Below the pieces are notes generated by a model. The model saw only the letters and a list, made by a program, of their open reading frames with translations, was not told the DNA's origin and ran no database searches. A stretch of 64,000 nt of DNA from Marivita hallyeonensis (GTDB taxonomy: Bacteria > Pseudomonadota > Alphaproteobacteria > Rhodobacterales > Rhodobacteraceae): positions 682,001 to 746,000 of the forward strand of contig NZ_FQXC01000001.1 of NCBI RefSeq assembly GCF_900129875.1, read 5' to 3'. Positions 35,975 through 44,253 of the stretch are shown piece by piece (within the stretch, counting starts at the first letter, position 1; each line of letters starts with the position of its first letter). The translations under genes were made by a program, and so were the position numbers.

Positions 35975-37156
35975 TTAGCGCAGCAGGTCCATCGCTTCGA
36001 AGTCGATGCCCAACGGGCCGCTGAGATCTGCAATGGAGTCGTAGAGAAGCTCTAGCGCGTATTTCGGATTATGGGCGTAGTTGCCCGGATCGGCGGTCAC
36101 GAGCTTCCAGTTGAACGCGGTACGCAGGCTGCGCGGCGTCCAGGACCCATAGGCCACGGGCCGCCCGTCCTCACCGGTGTCGATGACGCCATCCCCGTTG
36201 GCATCCGAGAAGAAGTACGGATAGCGATTTCCGTCATAAATGACCGGTGCGCCGGCAACCTCTTCCGTGTAGTCGCGGATCAGGTCCAGAAGTGTTTCGG
36301 CGTTCGCGGAAATGTCAGAGCTGATGCCGACCGACACGTTGCCACTGCCATCATAGCTTTGCCGCGCAATACGGATTTCCTCGGGGCTGTTGGCCTGGTG
36401 ACAGGTCAGGCACGGCTCGAATTCAACTTCAAGCGTGTGCGGCTCGTGGCAGGAATTGCAACTCGCAACCGGGCGGGCGTGGAAGAACCGTCCCGAATAG
36501 TCCTTTCCGTCGTAGTGATACCCTGATGCGCCGTAGCCGCCCAGCCACGTCGCCGCAGCCGTCGCATAATGCGGGTTGATGAAGCGTAGGTCGCCATTCG
36601 GCTCGTCCACGGCAAGGTTCGCAATCGCGGTTTCCACGTTGATCCCTGCCGTCCGTCCCTGATGGCAGGTCAGGCAGGACGCCTCGACCCCCTGCACAGG
36701 ATGCACCAACCCGCTGGGAAAGGTGATCTCTTTGATGTTGGCAAGCCCCGCATTGTGGCATGTCCCGCAATCGACGACACCGCCCGTGTTGATCGTTCCG
36801 TTGACCACGCCGGCCTCGGTGCCATCCAACCCGTGAAAATCGCGGAACCCTTCGCCCGAGTGGCAGGTCGCGCAGGCGGCGCGGATCTCGCCATCGTCGT
36901 CCCAGTGACTGAATGCTTCGGCAGCCGCGTTGGCATGGGCAGAACGGAACCAGTCCGCGATTGCCTTGTCGTTGTCGATCTTGATTTCGGCAGGCGTAAA
37001 CGGGCCCGACTGCGGAAGCGCAAAGGGAATCGCGGCCTCGCCCTCTTCGTTTGAGGCGCCATCTGATTGGGCAAACGCTAGCCCGCCAAGCAGGCAGGCG
37101 GCAAAACTGGACATCAAAATCAACGACTTGGGGGATAGAATAGGGCGCGCGGACAT
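35975..37156 (-). CDS. Periplasmic pentaheme cytochrome c with an EF-hand-type loop
   Basis: 393 residues from the ATG at 37156 (AGGAGA upstream). A signal peptide covers about residues 1-30 (LILMSSFAACLLGGLAFAQ). Five CXXCH heme sites occur: CATCH 95-99, CGTCH 130-134, CLTCH 161-165, CNSCH 233-237 and CLTCH 249-253. The C-terminal part is heme-free and contains a complete EF-hand/dockerin-like loop, DANGDGVIDTGE at 318-329. Further His residues (SGYHYDG, NPHYATA) could be distal ligands. It does not match nitrite reductase NrfA (no CXXCK) or NapC/NirT. It likely shuttles electrons in the periplasm and may be Ca2+-stabilised. It is divergent from nqrA and followed by the antiporter. Confidence 0.82.
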   Translation of the reverse strand: MSARPILSPKSLILMSSFAACLLGGLAFAQSDGASNEEGEAAIPFALPQSGPFTPAEIKIDNDKAIADWFRSAHANAAAEAFSHWDDDGEIRAACATCHSGEGFRDFHGLDGTEAGVVNGTINTGGVVDCGTCHNAGLANIKEITFPSGLVHPVQGVEASCLTCHQGRTAGINVETAIANLAVDEPNGDLRFINPHYATAAATWLGGYGASGYHYDGKDYSGRFFHARPVASCNSCHEPHTLEVEFEPCLTCHQANSPEEIRIARQSYDGSGNVSVGISSDISANAETLLDLIRDYTEEVAGAPVIYDGNRYPYFFSDANGDGVIDTGEDGRPVAYGSWTPRSLRTAFNWKLVTADPGNYAHNPKYALELLYDSIADLSGPLGIDFEAMDLLR

Positions 37157-37224
37157 CAAAACTCTCCTGATGTGAGATCTGGATGAATCATCCACAGCCT
37201 AGGCCGGGAAGAGGCAGTCACACG

Positions 37225-37238
37225 TTGACGTCGATCAT
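37225..37238. promoter_or_regulatory. Weak FNR-like box upstream of nqrA
   Basis: TTGACGTCGATCAT fits TTGAY-N4-ATCAA with one mismatch at the end. It lies 100 bp before the nqrA ATG and 68 bp before the cytochrome gene ATG in the divergent region. A TGGATG/CATCCA palindrome is nearby at 37180-37194. Confidence 0.4.
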
Positions 37239-37338
37239 ATGAGCCTCCGAATCCCGTTGCTAAGCTGCGGTTTGTGCGACGTGTGGGATCACACGGAAAA
37301 GCGCTGCACGGATGGCAGCACAGCTCAGCGGAGGCAGA

Positions 37339-38607
37339 ATGGTCTTTTTCGGGCGCAATGCCGGATTGATGCCGGAATTTCCGTCTCCGGCGGGGCCGTC
37401 AGAGATCGAGGACGTCGTCACCGAGGAAGCGGCGATCCGGCCACCCTTGGGGCGCGCGGTCGCTGTGACGCCCTTGGTCAAAGAGGGCGACACCGTCGCG
37501 CGAGGCGCCGCACTTGCCTGCCTGCGCCACGCGCCGGATGTGTGCTTCGCTGCCCCCATCGCAGGCAAGGTCGCGCGCATGTCCCTTCTGCCCGGCCGCC
37601 GTATGTCGGAAATCGTGCTCTTCCGTGACGACAGTGGCGGCGTTGAGACGCACGACACCAACAAGGCCGACACGCAATCTGGTTTGCGCCGACTGATGCA
37701 GGACGCCGGGATGTGGCCCCGGATCGCGCGTCGCCCGTTCGGCGGTATGCCGCACCACGCCGAAACCCCTGCCGCGATTTTCGTCATGGCCACCGACACC
37801 CGCCCGCAAGCTCCGAATGTCCAAAAAGCCTTGGACGGCCAGAGAGACGCCTTCGCCCGCGGCCTCGACGCGCTCACGCTTCTGACTGACGGCCCGGTGG
37901 TCCTTTGCCACCCCGAAGGCGTGCCGGGTGTCGACACGAAAGCGGTCAGTGACCGCATCCAGTTCGCACCACGCGGCACGCGACATCCGCAAGGGTCACC
38001 CGGTATCTGCATCCACCAACTTTATCCCGCAGACATCGACACGCCGGTCTGGGACGTTCACGCCGAAGACGTGGCGGCGCTGGGCACGCTTCTCACCACC
38101 GGCTCTTTGCCGATGACGCGCCTCGTCAGCATTGCCGGTCCGGCGCTGCGAGAGAGCCGCACCGTCCGCACGCATATCGGGGCCGACCTGAGGCAGCTCA
38201 CACAACGCATCGTCGCGCCCGGACCGCATTTGCTGATGTCAGGCTCGCCGCTCGACGGCCTTTCGGCGCGTTGGCTTGGGGGCCGGGACCGGCAAGTCGC
38301 CGTGCTTCCGCGCGCCGCGCCCGCAAGACAGACACACTGGCTCTTCGCCGCGCTCACGCAGTCGGCGGGAACGCGACCCGCGATCCCGACCACGGCACTA
38401 TCGCAGGCCTTCGGCGGGGCCTTACCCGCCGCCGCGTTCATCCGCGCCTTGGCCTCCGGCGATGAAGAAACCGCAATGACCTTCGGCCTCCTGTCCCTTC
38501 TCGAAGAGGACGTGGCGCTCGCCGATTACGTTCTCAGCGAAGGTGGCACACTCCTTGCACAGTTCCGCGCCCTTCTCGACCATGTCGAAACGGAGTTCGC
38601 GGCATGA
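37339..38607 (+). CDS. nqrA: Na+-translocating NADH:quinone reductase subunit A
   Basis: 422-residue cytoplasmic subunit of Na+-NQR, divergent from the gammaproteobacterial form. Recognisable parts are the barrel-sandwich region with VKEGDTVARGAAL and AAPIAGKVARM, the middle AIFVMATDTRP, LVSIAGPALRESRTVRTHIG and the C-terminal SLLEEDVALADYVL. ATG at 37339 has GCGGAGGCAGA upstream; an earlier in-frame ATG at 37312 is less likely. It begins a nine-gene operon (nqrABCDEF-apbE-nqrM-CBS) whose members overlap or almost touch. NqrA carries no redox centre itself but contributes to the quinone site region. Confidence 0.88.
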   Translation: MVFFGRNAGLMPEFPSPAGPSEIEDVVTEEAAIRPPLGRAVAVTPLVKEGDTVARGAALACLRHAPDVCFAAPIAGKVARMSLLPGRRMSEIVLFRDDSGGVETHDTNKADTQSGLRRLMQDAGMWPRIARRPFGGMPHHAETPAAIFVMATDTRPQAPNVQKALDGQRDAFARGLDALTLLTDGPVVLCHPEGVPGVDTKAVSDRIQFAPRGTRHPQGSPGICIHQLYPADIDTPVWDVHAEDVAALGTLLTTGSLPMTRLVSIAGPALRESRTVRTHIGADLRQLTQRIVAPGPHLLMSGSPLDGLSARWLGGRDRQVAVLPRAAPARQTHWLFAALTQSAGTRPAIPTTALSQAFGGALPAAAFIRALASGDEETAMTFGLLSLLEEDVALADYVLSEGGTLLAQFRALLDHVETEFAA

Positions 38608-39386
38608 TCCGGGGCCTCTGGAGTCGCGAGACGGTCGCGATGGTGCTGCTGGCCGCCTATCTGCCGCTTGGCCTGTTCTGGCTCTGGCTCGGCGGGGTCG
38701 ACGCCATCGGGCGTCTTGGTCTGTCGGCACTGGTCGTGGCGTTCTGGCATCTTGTCTTCATGCTGGCCCGGGCGCAGGCGCCATCTTTGGCGGCGCTGAT
38801 CACCGCGTTCGCCATCGCGATGCTTGCTCCCGAGGATCTGGGCGTGTTCCGCCTCGCGTTGGGCATCAGCTTTGGCGTTGTCATGGGTGAACTGGTCTTT
38901 GGCGGTTGGGGCCGCAACGTGGTCAACCCTGCAACCGTTGCGCTGGCCTTCCTCGGTTTCGGGTTCCCGTCGTTTGCCTGGCCTATCTTTGACGCGCCCG
39001 TGGCCTGGGCGGCAATCCCCGCCGCGCTGATCGGCGTCCTGACAGGTGCCCTGTCCGCTGCCCTGCTGGGCGGGGCAGGGGCCGTCGCCCTGATCGCACT
39101 CGCGGCAGGACTTCTACCGCAGGACGCGCTGCTCGTCAGCGGGATCGTCCTTGTCCTTCTGGTGGCCGATCCCGTCACATCGGCCGCGACCCATCTCGGC
39201 CGCTGGATCAACGGCGCGCTCTACGCGAGCTTGGTCGTGCTGTTCGCCACCAACTGGACAGGCGCGGCACCGGTCCAGATCGCAGTCGCTGCCGCCCTGC
39301 TGTCATCGCTTGCCGCACCGCTTCTGGACGAGAAGGTGCTGGCCCTCTGGATCTACCAACGCAGGAGGCGTCATGGCCGGACCTGA
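38604..39386 (+). CDS. nqrB: Na+-NQR subunit B, shortened form
   Basis: 260-residue membrane protein, versus ~400-420 in classical NqrB. Membrane segments include LVFGGWGRNVVNPATVALAF, which corresponds to the conserved VFGG-GKN-NPA motif. The late LLVADPVTSAATHLGRWING matches the NqrB/RnfD DPV-A-T-G motif. The N-terminal extension is missing. No SGAT motif is seen where NqrB and RnfD normally attach FMN covalently by a threonine. It overlaps nqrA by 4 bp and nqrC by 14 bp. Assignment as NqrB rests on the two conserved motifs and operon position; electron transfer may differ from the textbook complex. Confidence 0.82.
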   Translation: MIRGLWSRETVAMVLLAAYLPLGLFWLWLGGVDAIGRLGLSALVVAFWHLVFMLARAQAPSLAALITAFAIAMLAPEDLGVFRLALGISFGVVMGELVFGGWGRNVVNPATVALAFLGFGFPSFAWPIFDAPVAWAAIPAALIGVLTGALSAALLGGAGAVALIALAAGLLPQDALLVSGIVLVLLVADPVTSAATHLGRWINGALYASLVVLFATNWTGAAPVQIAVAAALLSSLAAPLLDEKVLALWIYQRRRRHGRT

Positions 39387-40167
39387 CTGGAACCCCCTGC
39401 GCCGCGTGCTGGCGCTGCCCAACGAAAGTCGCCTGAAAACGGTGGTCATGGCCTTCCTCGTGTCGGCGATCTGCGCCGCGCTTGTGAGCGGCGCGACCGT
39501 TGTGCTGCGCCCGATCCAGACCGCCAACCGCGCCGCAGAGGAACAGGCGCGCATCGCCGCGCTGGTCGAGGGGATCCCCGGCATGGCCGCGATCCTCGAA
39601 CAGTCCGGGGGAACCTTGTCGACCGTGGTGATCGATCTCGCTCGCGGGCGCGCCGCCGCAGATGTGACACCGGCCACACTCGACGCCGCGCTTGCTGATC
39701 CCGGCAACTGGACCCGGCTTGAGCCGGGACAAGATCTTGCCGGTCTGGGGCAGCGTCCCAATTTCGCGCAAATCTACCTTCTGCGCGATGGCGATCAGGT
39801 CTCCGTGGTTCTTCTTCCGCTCAGCGGGCAGGGGTATGGCGGGCGGATCGATGCGATCCTCGCACTTCGCGGCGACATGAATACCATCGCGGGCCTCACG
39901 GTCACGCAGCACTCAGAAACCCCCGGGCTGGGCGCGCGGATCGAGGAATCATCGTGGCAAGCCAGCTTTCCGGGAACAGAGCTGCGCGACGACAGCGGCG
40001 AGATACGGTTTCGCGTGGAACGCGGTCCGGCCTCGGGCGTGCACGAGGTCGACGGCATCACCGGCGCGACCCGCACGGGGCGCGGCGTCACGCAAATGGT
40101 CCGCTTCTGGCTTGGGCCGGACGGCTACGGGCCGCTGATCGACGCCATCGCGCGCGGGGAGTTCTAG
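39373..40167 (+). CDS. nqrC: Na+-NQR subunit C (covalent FMN)
   Basis: 264 residues. One N-terminal membrane helix (about 24-46) is followed by a periplasmic FMN-binding domain. The flavinylation motif DGITGATRT is at 227-235, with Thr235 the expected FMN phosphoester site, matching the Dxx(s/t)gAtxT consensus used by ApbE. GYGGRIDAILAL and HSETPGLGARI are typical of NqrC/RnfG. The ATG at 39373 has GCAGGAGG upstream and lies within the nqrB 3' end. Confidence 0.92.
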   Translation: MAGPDWNPLRRVLALPNESRLKTVVMAFLVSAICAALVSGATVVLRPIQTANRAAEEQARIAALVEGIPGMAAILEQSGGTLSTVVIDLARGRAAADVTPATLDAALADPGNWTRLEPGQDLAGLGQRPNFAQIYLLRDGDQVSVVLLPLSGQGYGGRIDAILALRGDMNTIAGLTVTQHSETPGLGARIEESSWQASFPGTELRDDSGEIRFRVERGPASGVHEVDGITGATRTGRGVTQMVRFWLGPDGYGPLIDAIARGEF

Positions 40168-40170
40168 GGC

Positions 40171-40836
40171 ATGGCCGCGCAGTTGAATGTCTGGCGCACC
40201 CTGACCGATCCGCTCATCCGGCAGAACCCGGTGACGCTGCAGATCCTCGGCATCTGCTCGGCCCTTGCCGTCACGACGACACTTGCCACGGCGCTGACCA
40301 TGTCGATCTCCCTGACCGTGGTCCTGACGCTTGCCGCGGGTGTCATCAGCATGATCCGGCGGCACATCCCGGACACCATCCGCCTCATCGTGCAGATCGT
40401 GATCGTCGCCTCTCTGGTGATCGTGATCGACCAGATCCTGCGCGCCTATTTCGCCGAGATAAGCCGTGCCCTGTCGGTCTATGTCGGGCTCATCACGACG
40501 AACTGCCTCGTCCTTGGCCGCACCGAGTCCTACGCGCGCCATCACGCCCCAATCCCCGCGATGGTCGATGCCTTGGGCAACGGGCTTGGCTATTCGCTGA
40601 TCCTCATCGTCATCGGAGGCCTGCGCGAACTCTTCGGCAAAGGTGCGCTGTTCGGGACGCAGGTTTTTCCGCTGGCCGAAACCGGCGGCTGGTTCACACC
40701 GCTAAGCCTGATGCTTCTGGCACCCTCCGCGTTCTTCCTGCTCGGACTGCTCGTCTGGGCGGTTCGCAGCTTCTGGAGCGAACAGGTTGAAGCGCCGGAA
40801 CACACGCCCCCCTTGCGTGTGGAGCCTGCCGAATGA
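40171..40836 (+). CDS. nqrD: Na+-NQR subunit D
   Basis: 221-residue membrane subunit with about six helices. Cysteines 29 (LGICSALAV) and 112 (TTNCLVLG) fall exactly where NqrD contributes two ligands to the intramembrane 2Fe-2S cluster shared with NqrE. The conserved PALGLG-like segment is MVDALGNGLGYSLILI. It starts 3 bp after the nqrC stop and overlaps nqrE by 4 bp. Confidence 0.93.
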   Translation: MAAQLNVWRTLTDPLIRQNPVTLQILGICSALAVTTTLATALTMSISLTVVLTLAAGVISMIRRHIPDTIRLIVQIVIVASLVIVIDQILRAYFAEISRALSVYVGLITTNCLVLGRTESYARHHAPIPAMVDALGNGLGYSLILIVIGGLRELFGKGALFGTQVFPLAETGGWFTPLSLMLLAPSAFFLLGLLVWAVRSFWSEQVEAPEHTPPLRVEPAE

Positions 40837-41447
40837 CCGCGCTTTGGGATCTCTTCCTGATGGCGGCCTTCGTCGACAACATGCCGCTGACGCTCTTTCT
40901 GGGGCTGTGCACGTTCCTTGCCTTGTCGAAGCGTCCCGAAGCTGCGTTTGGCCTCGGTATCGCGATGATCTGTGTGCTTGGCGTGACGGTGCCTCTGAAC
41001 AACCTGATCTATCAGGGCCTTCTCGCGCCCGGGGCGTGGTCCTGGGCAGGCCTGCCCGACCTTGACCTGTCTTACCTGTCACTCATCGCGTTTATCGGTG
41101 TGATCGCGGCATCGGTGCAGGTGCTCGAACTCCTGCTCGACCGGTTTCTGCCGTCGATCCACACCGCCTTCGGCGTCTTCCTGCCCTTGCTCACCGTGCA
41201 ATGCGCGATCCTTGCGGGCAGCCTCTTCATGGTCGAACGCAGCTACACATTCGTGGAATCGGCGGTCTTTGGACTGGGCAGCGGGTTCGGCTTCGCCGTT
41301 GCGGTCGCCATGCTCGCCGCGATCCGGTCTCGACTGGCCTATGCGGATCTGCCCGCCGGGCTGCGCGGTCTGGGCATCGCCTTTGTACTGGCCGGGTTGA
41401 TGTCGCTGGGCTTTGCCTCCTTCGCACAAATGGCAGCGGCGCAATGA
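40833..41447 (+). CDS. nqrE: Na+-NQR subunit E
   Basis: 204-residue membrane subunit, the inverted-topology partner of NqrD. Cysteines 26 (FLGLCTFLA) and 124 (TVQCAILAG) are in the positions that complete the intramembrane 2Fe-2S site. The helices and the phrase GVFLPLLTVQCAILAG are highly conserved in NqrE/RnfA. It overlaps both neighbours by 4 bp (ATGA junctions). Confidence 0.93.
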   Translation: MTALWDLFLMAAFVDNMPLTLFLGLCTFLALSKRPEAAFGLGIAMICVLGVTVPLNNLIYQGLLAPGAWSWAGLPDLDLSYLSLIAFIGVIAASVQVLELLLDRFLPSIHTAFGVFLPLLTVQCAILAGSLFMVERSYTFVESAVFGLGSGFGFAVAVAMLAAIRSRLAYADLPAGLRGLGIAFVLAGLMSLGFASFAQMAAAQ

Positions 41448-42667
41448 CCGAGGTTCTGCTGGGAAGCCTTGTCATCGTGGCGCTGATCGTCGGCATGGCT
41501 ATGGGGGTCCTGATCCTGCAACGCAGGCTGATCCCGGACACCGGCCTGGATATCGCGGTGAACGAAACACTCCACGTCTCCGCGCGGCGGGGCGACAGGC
41601 TTCTGAGTGCGTTGCACGGCGCAGGGATCATGATCCCCGCTGCCTGTGCCGGGTCGGGCACTTGCGGGCTGTGCCGGGTAACCGTCACGGGCGATGGCGC
41701 GGGGGAACCGCAGGCCACCGAACGCGGCGTCCTTTCCCCACGTGAACGCCGCGCCCACATGCGGCTTGCCTGCCAGACCAGCCTGCGCGGCGATTGCGCG
41801 GTCAAGGTGCCGGACGATGTGCTCACCTCCGGGGCGCGGTTCGTCAGTAAGATCGCCTCGACCCGCATGCTGGCCCCGTTGATCCGCGAGATCGTGGTCG
41901 ATCTGCCGAAAGAGCAGTCCTCGGAGTTCCGCGCGGGCGATTTCATGCAGATCACGGCACCGCCGTACAGGCTGGACTTCGGAACCCTTGAGCTGCCCCC
42001 GGAGTATCGCGACGCCTGGGACATCGCAGGCTGGAGCGCGATGAGCGTCACGTCCGATGCCGAGGTCACGCGGGCCTATTCTCTCGCCACCCGGCCCGAG
42101 GACCAGGGTCAGGCGGTGTTCAACATCCGCCTTGCCGTGCCACCCGCGGGCCGCGAAGACGAGGTGCCGCCGGGCCTCGTGTCGTCCTGGCTCTTTTCGG
42201 TGAAGTCCGGCGACGATATCACGCTGTCCGGACCCTTCGGCAGTTTCCACATCCAGCCGACCGAGCGCGAGATGGTCTATGTCGGCGGCGGCGTCGGCAT
42301 GGCCCCGCTGCGCGCCATGATCCACCAGGCACTGTCGCAGGGTACCACCCGCCGCATTCGCTACTTCTACGGCGCCCGCTCCGCTGCCGATCTCTTCTAC
42401 GCCGACGAGTTCACCCAACTGGCTGACCGTCACGCCAATTTCAGCTTTTCACCGGCCTTGTCAGACCCCGCGCCCGGCGATCGCTGGACCGGAGCAACCG
42501 GGTTCATCCACGAAACCCTGCGCGCCGAGATGAGTCGCCACCCTGCGCCGGAGGACTGCGAGTATTACCTGTGCGGCCCGCCGGTCATGGTCTCTGCCGT
42601 CCTCGCGACACTGGGGCGCCTCGGAGTCGACCGCAGCGCGATCTTTTACGATGATTTTGGAGCCTGA
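41444..42667 (+). CDS. nqrF: Na+-NQR subunit F (NADH-oxidising, 2Fe-2S and FAD)
   Basis: 407 residues. The N-terminal anchor is about residues 5-27. The plant-type ferredoxin domain has cysteines 68, 74, 77 and 110 (CAGSGTCGLC, then LACQT). The FAD domain has RAYSLAT, the NADH domain has YVGGGVGMAPLRAM, and the C-terminal CGPPVMVSAVL ends in FYDDFGA. This is the NADH entry point of the complex. ATG at 41444 overlaps nqrE. Confidence 0.95.
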   Translation: MTEVLLGSLVIVALIVGMAMGVLILQRRLIPDTGLDIAVNETLHVSARRGDRLLSALHGAGIMIPAACAGSGTCGLCRVTVTGDGAGEPQATERGVLSPRERRAHMRLACQTSLRGDCAVKVPDDVLTSGARFVSKIASTRMLAPLIREIVVDLPKEQSSEFRAGDFMQITAPPYRLDFGTLELPPEYRDAWDIAGWSAMSVTSDAEVTRAYSLATRPEDQGQAVFNIRLAVPPAGREDEVPPGLVSSWLFSVKSGDDITLSGPFGSFHIQPTEREMVYVGGGVGMAPLRAMIHQALSQGTTRRIRYFYGARSAADLFYADEFTQLADRHANFSFSPALSDPAPGDRWTGATGFIHETLRAEMSRHPAPEDCEYYLCGPPVMVSAVLATLGRLGVDRSAIFYDDFGA

Positions 42668-42670
42668 GAC

Positions 42671-43648
42671 ATGACCCACCGTTCACATGGCCTTTCCCGA
42701 CGTCACGTGCTTGGCTGTATCGGAGCGACGCTTGCCTTGCCCAACGCCCTTCGGGCCAGCCAGACGAACATGATCCAAGGGACTGCGTTCGGCACCCATT
42801 GGCGCGTCATGGCGTCGACGGCAGAGGTGGGCGCCGAGATGACCCGACGGGTCGATGCGATCTGCGCCGAAGTCGACCAGCAATTCTCACCGTGGCGTCC
42901 GGACAGCCTCCTAAGCCGCTTCAACCACGGCGGGGCAGGGGACAGATTGTCCGAGCCTGACGTGCTCACAGTCACTGCCGCCGCGCTCGACATCGCCCGC
43001 AAAAGCGACGGTGCTTTCGATCCAACCGTAGGACCGCTCGTCGCCCGCTGGGGTTTTGGCCCGATCACCGAAGGAGGCGCAGCGGACTGGCGCGCGCTGG
43101 ATCTGACCGAAACAGACCTGTCCAAAAACACGCCCGACCTGACGCTCGACCTCTGCGGCATCGCCAAGGGCTGGGCGCTCGATCGGATCGCGCACGAGGC
43201 GCGCCGCTCCGGCCATGACAACCTGCTGTTCGATCTCGGCGGGGAATTTGTGGCGTTGGGCCAGCATCCCGATGGGCGAGATTGGCAGATCGCCATCGAA
43301 CCGCCGATCCCGGGCGCGCAACCGCACATCGTGTTGCGCCTGCCGCCCGGCATGGCGGTGGCGACCTCCGGAACAGCCGCGCAAAGCTACAGCGTCAACG
43401 GGCGGCTCTACAGCCACATCATCGACCCGGTGACCGGCACGCCGGCAACGGGCAGGCTGCGCTCTGTCACCGTGGCCGCCGCCGACGCGATGACGGCCGA
43501 TGGCTGGGCCACCGCGCTCTTCGTCGCCGGGGACATCGCCGGACCGGATCTGGCGCGGACCCACCAGATCGACGCTGTGTTCCAGATCGAAGCCGAGGGC
43601 ACACTAAGAGACGTGCGTACAGGCTCCGTGTCGGGTCTGATCCTGTGA
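42671..43648 (+). CDS. apbE: ApbE, FAD:protein FMN transferase
   Basis: 325-residue periplasmic Mg-dependent transferase that attaches FMN to threonine in Nqr/Rnf subunits. A Tat-like or lipoprotein-like leader (SRRHVLGCIGATLALP) starts the protein. Conserved segments are FGTHWRV, EVDQQFSPWRPDSLLSRFN, DPTVGPLV, the DLCGIAKGWALD loop, FDLGGEF and the C-terminal HIIDPVTG with AMTADGWATALFV. It follows nqrF by 3 bp, so its target here is surely NqrC; no second target motif is seen in NqrB. Confidence 0.93.
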   Translation: MTHRSHGLSRRHVLGCIGATLALPNALRASQTNMIQGTAFGTHWRVMASTAEVGAEMTRRVDAICAEVDQQFSPWRPDSLLSRFNHGGAGDRLSEPDVLTVTAAALDIARKSDGAFDPTVGPLVARWGFGPITEGGAADWRALDLTETDLSKNTPDLTLDLCGIAKGWALDRIAHEARRSGHDNLLFDLGGEFVALGQHPDGRDWQIAIEPPIPGAQPHIVLRLPPGMAVATSGTAAQSYSVNGRLYSHIIDPVTGTPATGRLRSVTVAAADAMTADGWATALFVAGDIAGPDLARTHQIDAVFQIEAEGTLRDVRTGSVSGLIL

Positions 43649-43664
43649 TGCAAAGGATACGCTG

Positions 43665-43841
43665 ATGGAAATCCTGTTTGCCATCGCCATCGTGACACTC
43701 GCTGCCGGAGGTGTCGGGATCGGCCTGATTTTTGGACGTGGACCGGCCAAGACCAGTTGCGGCGCAGCGGACGCTTTGTCCGTCGGGCGCTGCCGCGACT
43801 GCCCACTCCGCCGACGCGCCGCATCGAAGGAGGCGTCATGA
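43665..43841 (+). CDS. nqrM: NqrM-like Na+-NQR maturation protein (58 aa)
   Basis: Short gene of 58 codons (ATG 43665, TGA 43839-43841). The product has one N-terminal membrane helix (EILFAIAIVTLAAGGVGIGL), then GRGPAKTSCGAAD with Cys32, and a CRDC pair (Cys43, Cys46) before a basic tail. This matches NqrM (DUF539), which supplies or inserts iron for the cluster between NqrD and NqrE. It starts 16 bp after apbE and overlaps the CBS gene by 4 bp (ATGA). Family members often have a fourth cysteine, not seen here. Confidence 0.85.
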   Translation: MEILFAIAIVTLAAGGVGIGLIFGRGPAKTSCGAADALSVGRCRDCPLRRRAASKEAS

Positions 43842-44230
43842 CCGAATATCGTGTCAGAGCAATCATGCGCACCGACATTCCGACCCTGACGGCCGAGACG
43901 CCCATCCGCCGCGCTGTTGCGGTGCTGGTCGACACAAAGTCCGCGGCGGCCCCTGTGCTTGGCGATGACGGCGCGCTGATCGGTATCCTGACGCAGAAAG
44001 ACTGCTTCCGCCCCGCGCTGCACGCCAGCTACCATCGCGAATGGACAGGGCGCGTCGCCGATCACATGTCACACGAGGTGATCGCCGTGACGATAGAAGA
44101 CGAGGTCATTCGTGTCGCAGAGATGTTCCTTGAACATCCGCACCGCGTTTTCCCGGTTATCAACGGTTCAAGCGTCGCGGGGCTTGTGCATCGCTCGGAT
44201 GTGCTTGCCCTTCTCAGCCGGATGGGCTGA
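43838..44230 (+). CDS. Tandem CBS-domain protein
   Basis: 130 residues made of two CBS domains (about 8-60 and 73-128), a Bateman module that binds adenine nucleotides. RAIMRTDIPTLTAETPIRRA and VADHMSHEVIAVTIEDEVIR are the two domain starts; RDVL-like HRSDVLALLSRM ends the second. There is no fused enzyme or channel. It is translationally coupled to nqrM and ends the nqr operon, so it may sense the energy state of the module (inference). It converges with recR. Confidence 0.87.
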   Translation: MTEYRVRAIMRTDIPTLTAETPIRRAVAVLVDTKSAAAPVLGDDGALIGILTQKDCFRPALHASYHREWTGRVADHMSHEVIAVTIEDEVIRVAEMFLEHPHRVFPVINGSSVAGLVHRSDVLALLSRMG

Positions 44231-44253
44231 GCCGCCCCTTCAAGACGAAACCT

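Noticed and set aside
37339-42667. Rnf complex instead of Nqr
   Set aside because: The cluster has NqrA and an NqrF with FAD and NADH domains, NqrM, and no RnfB or RnfC; NqrD/E cysteines fit Nqr.
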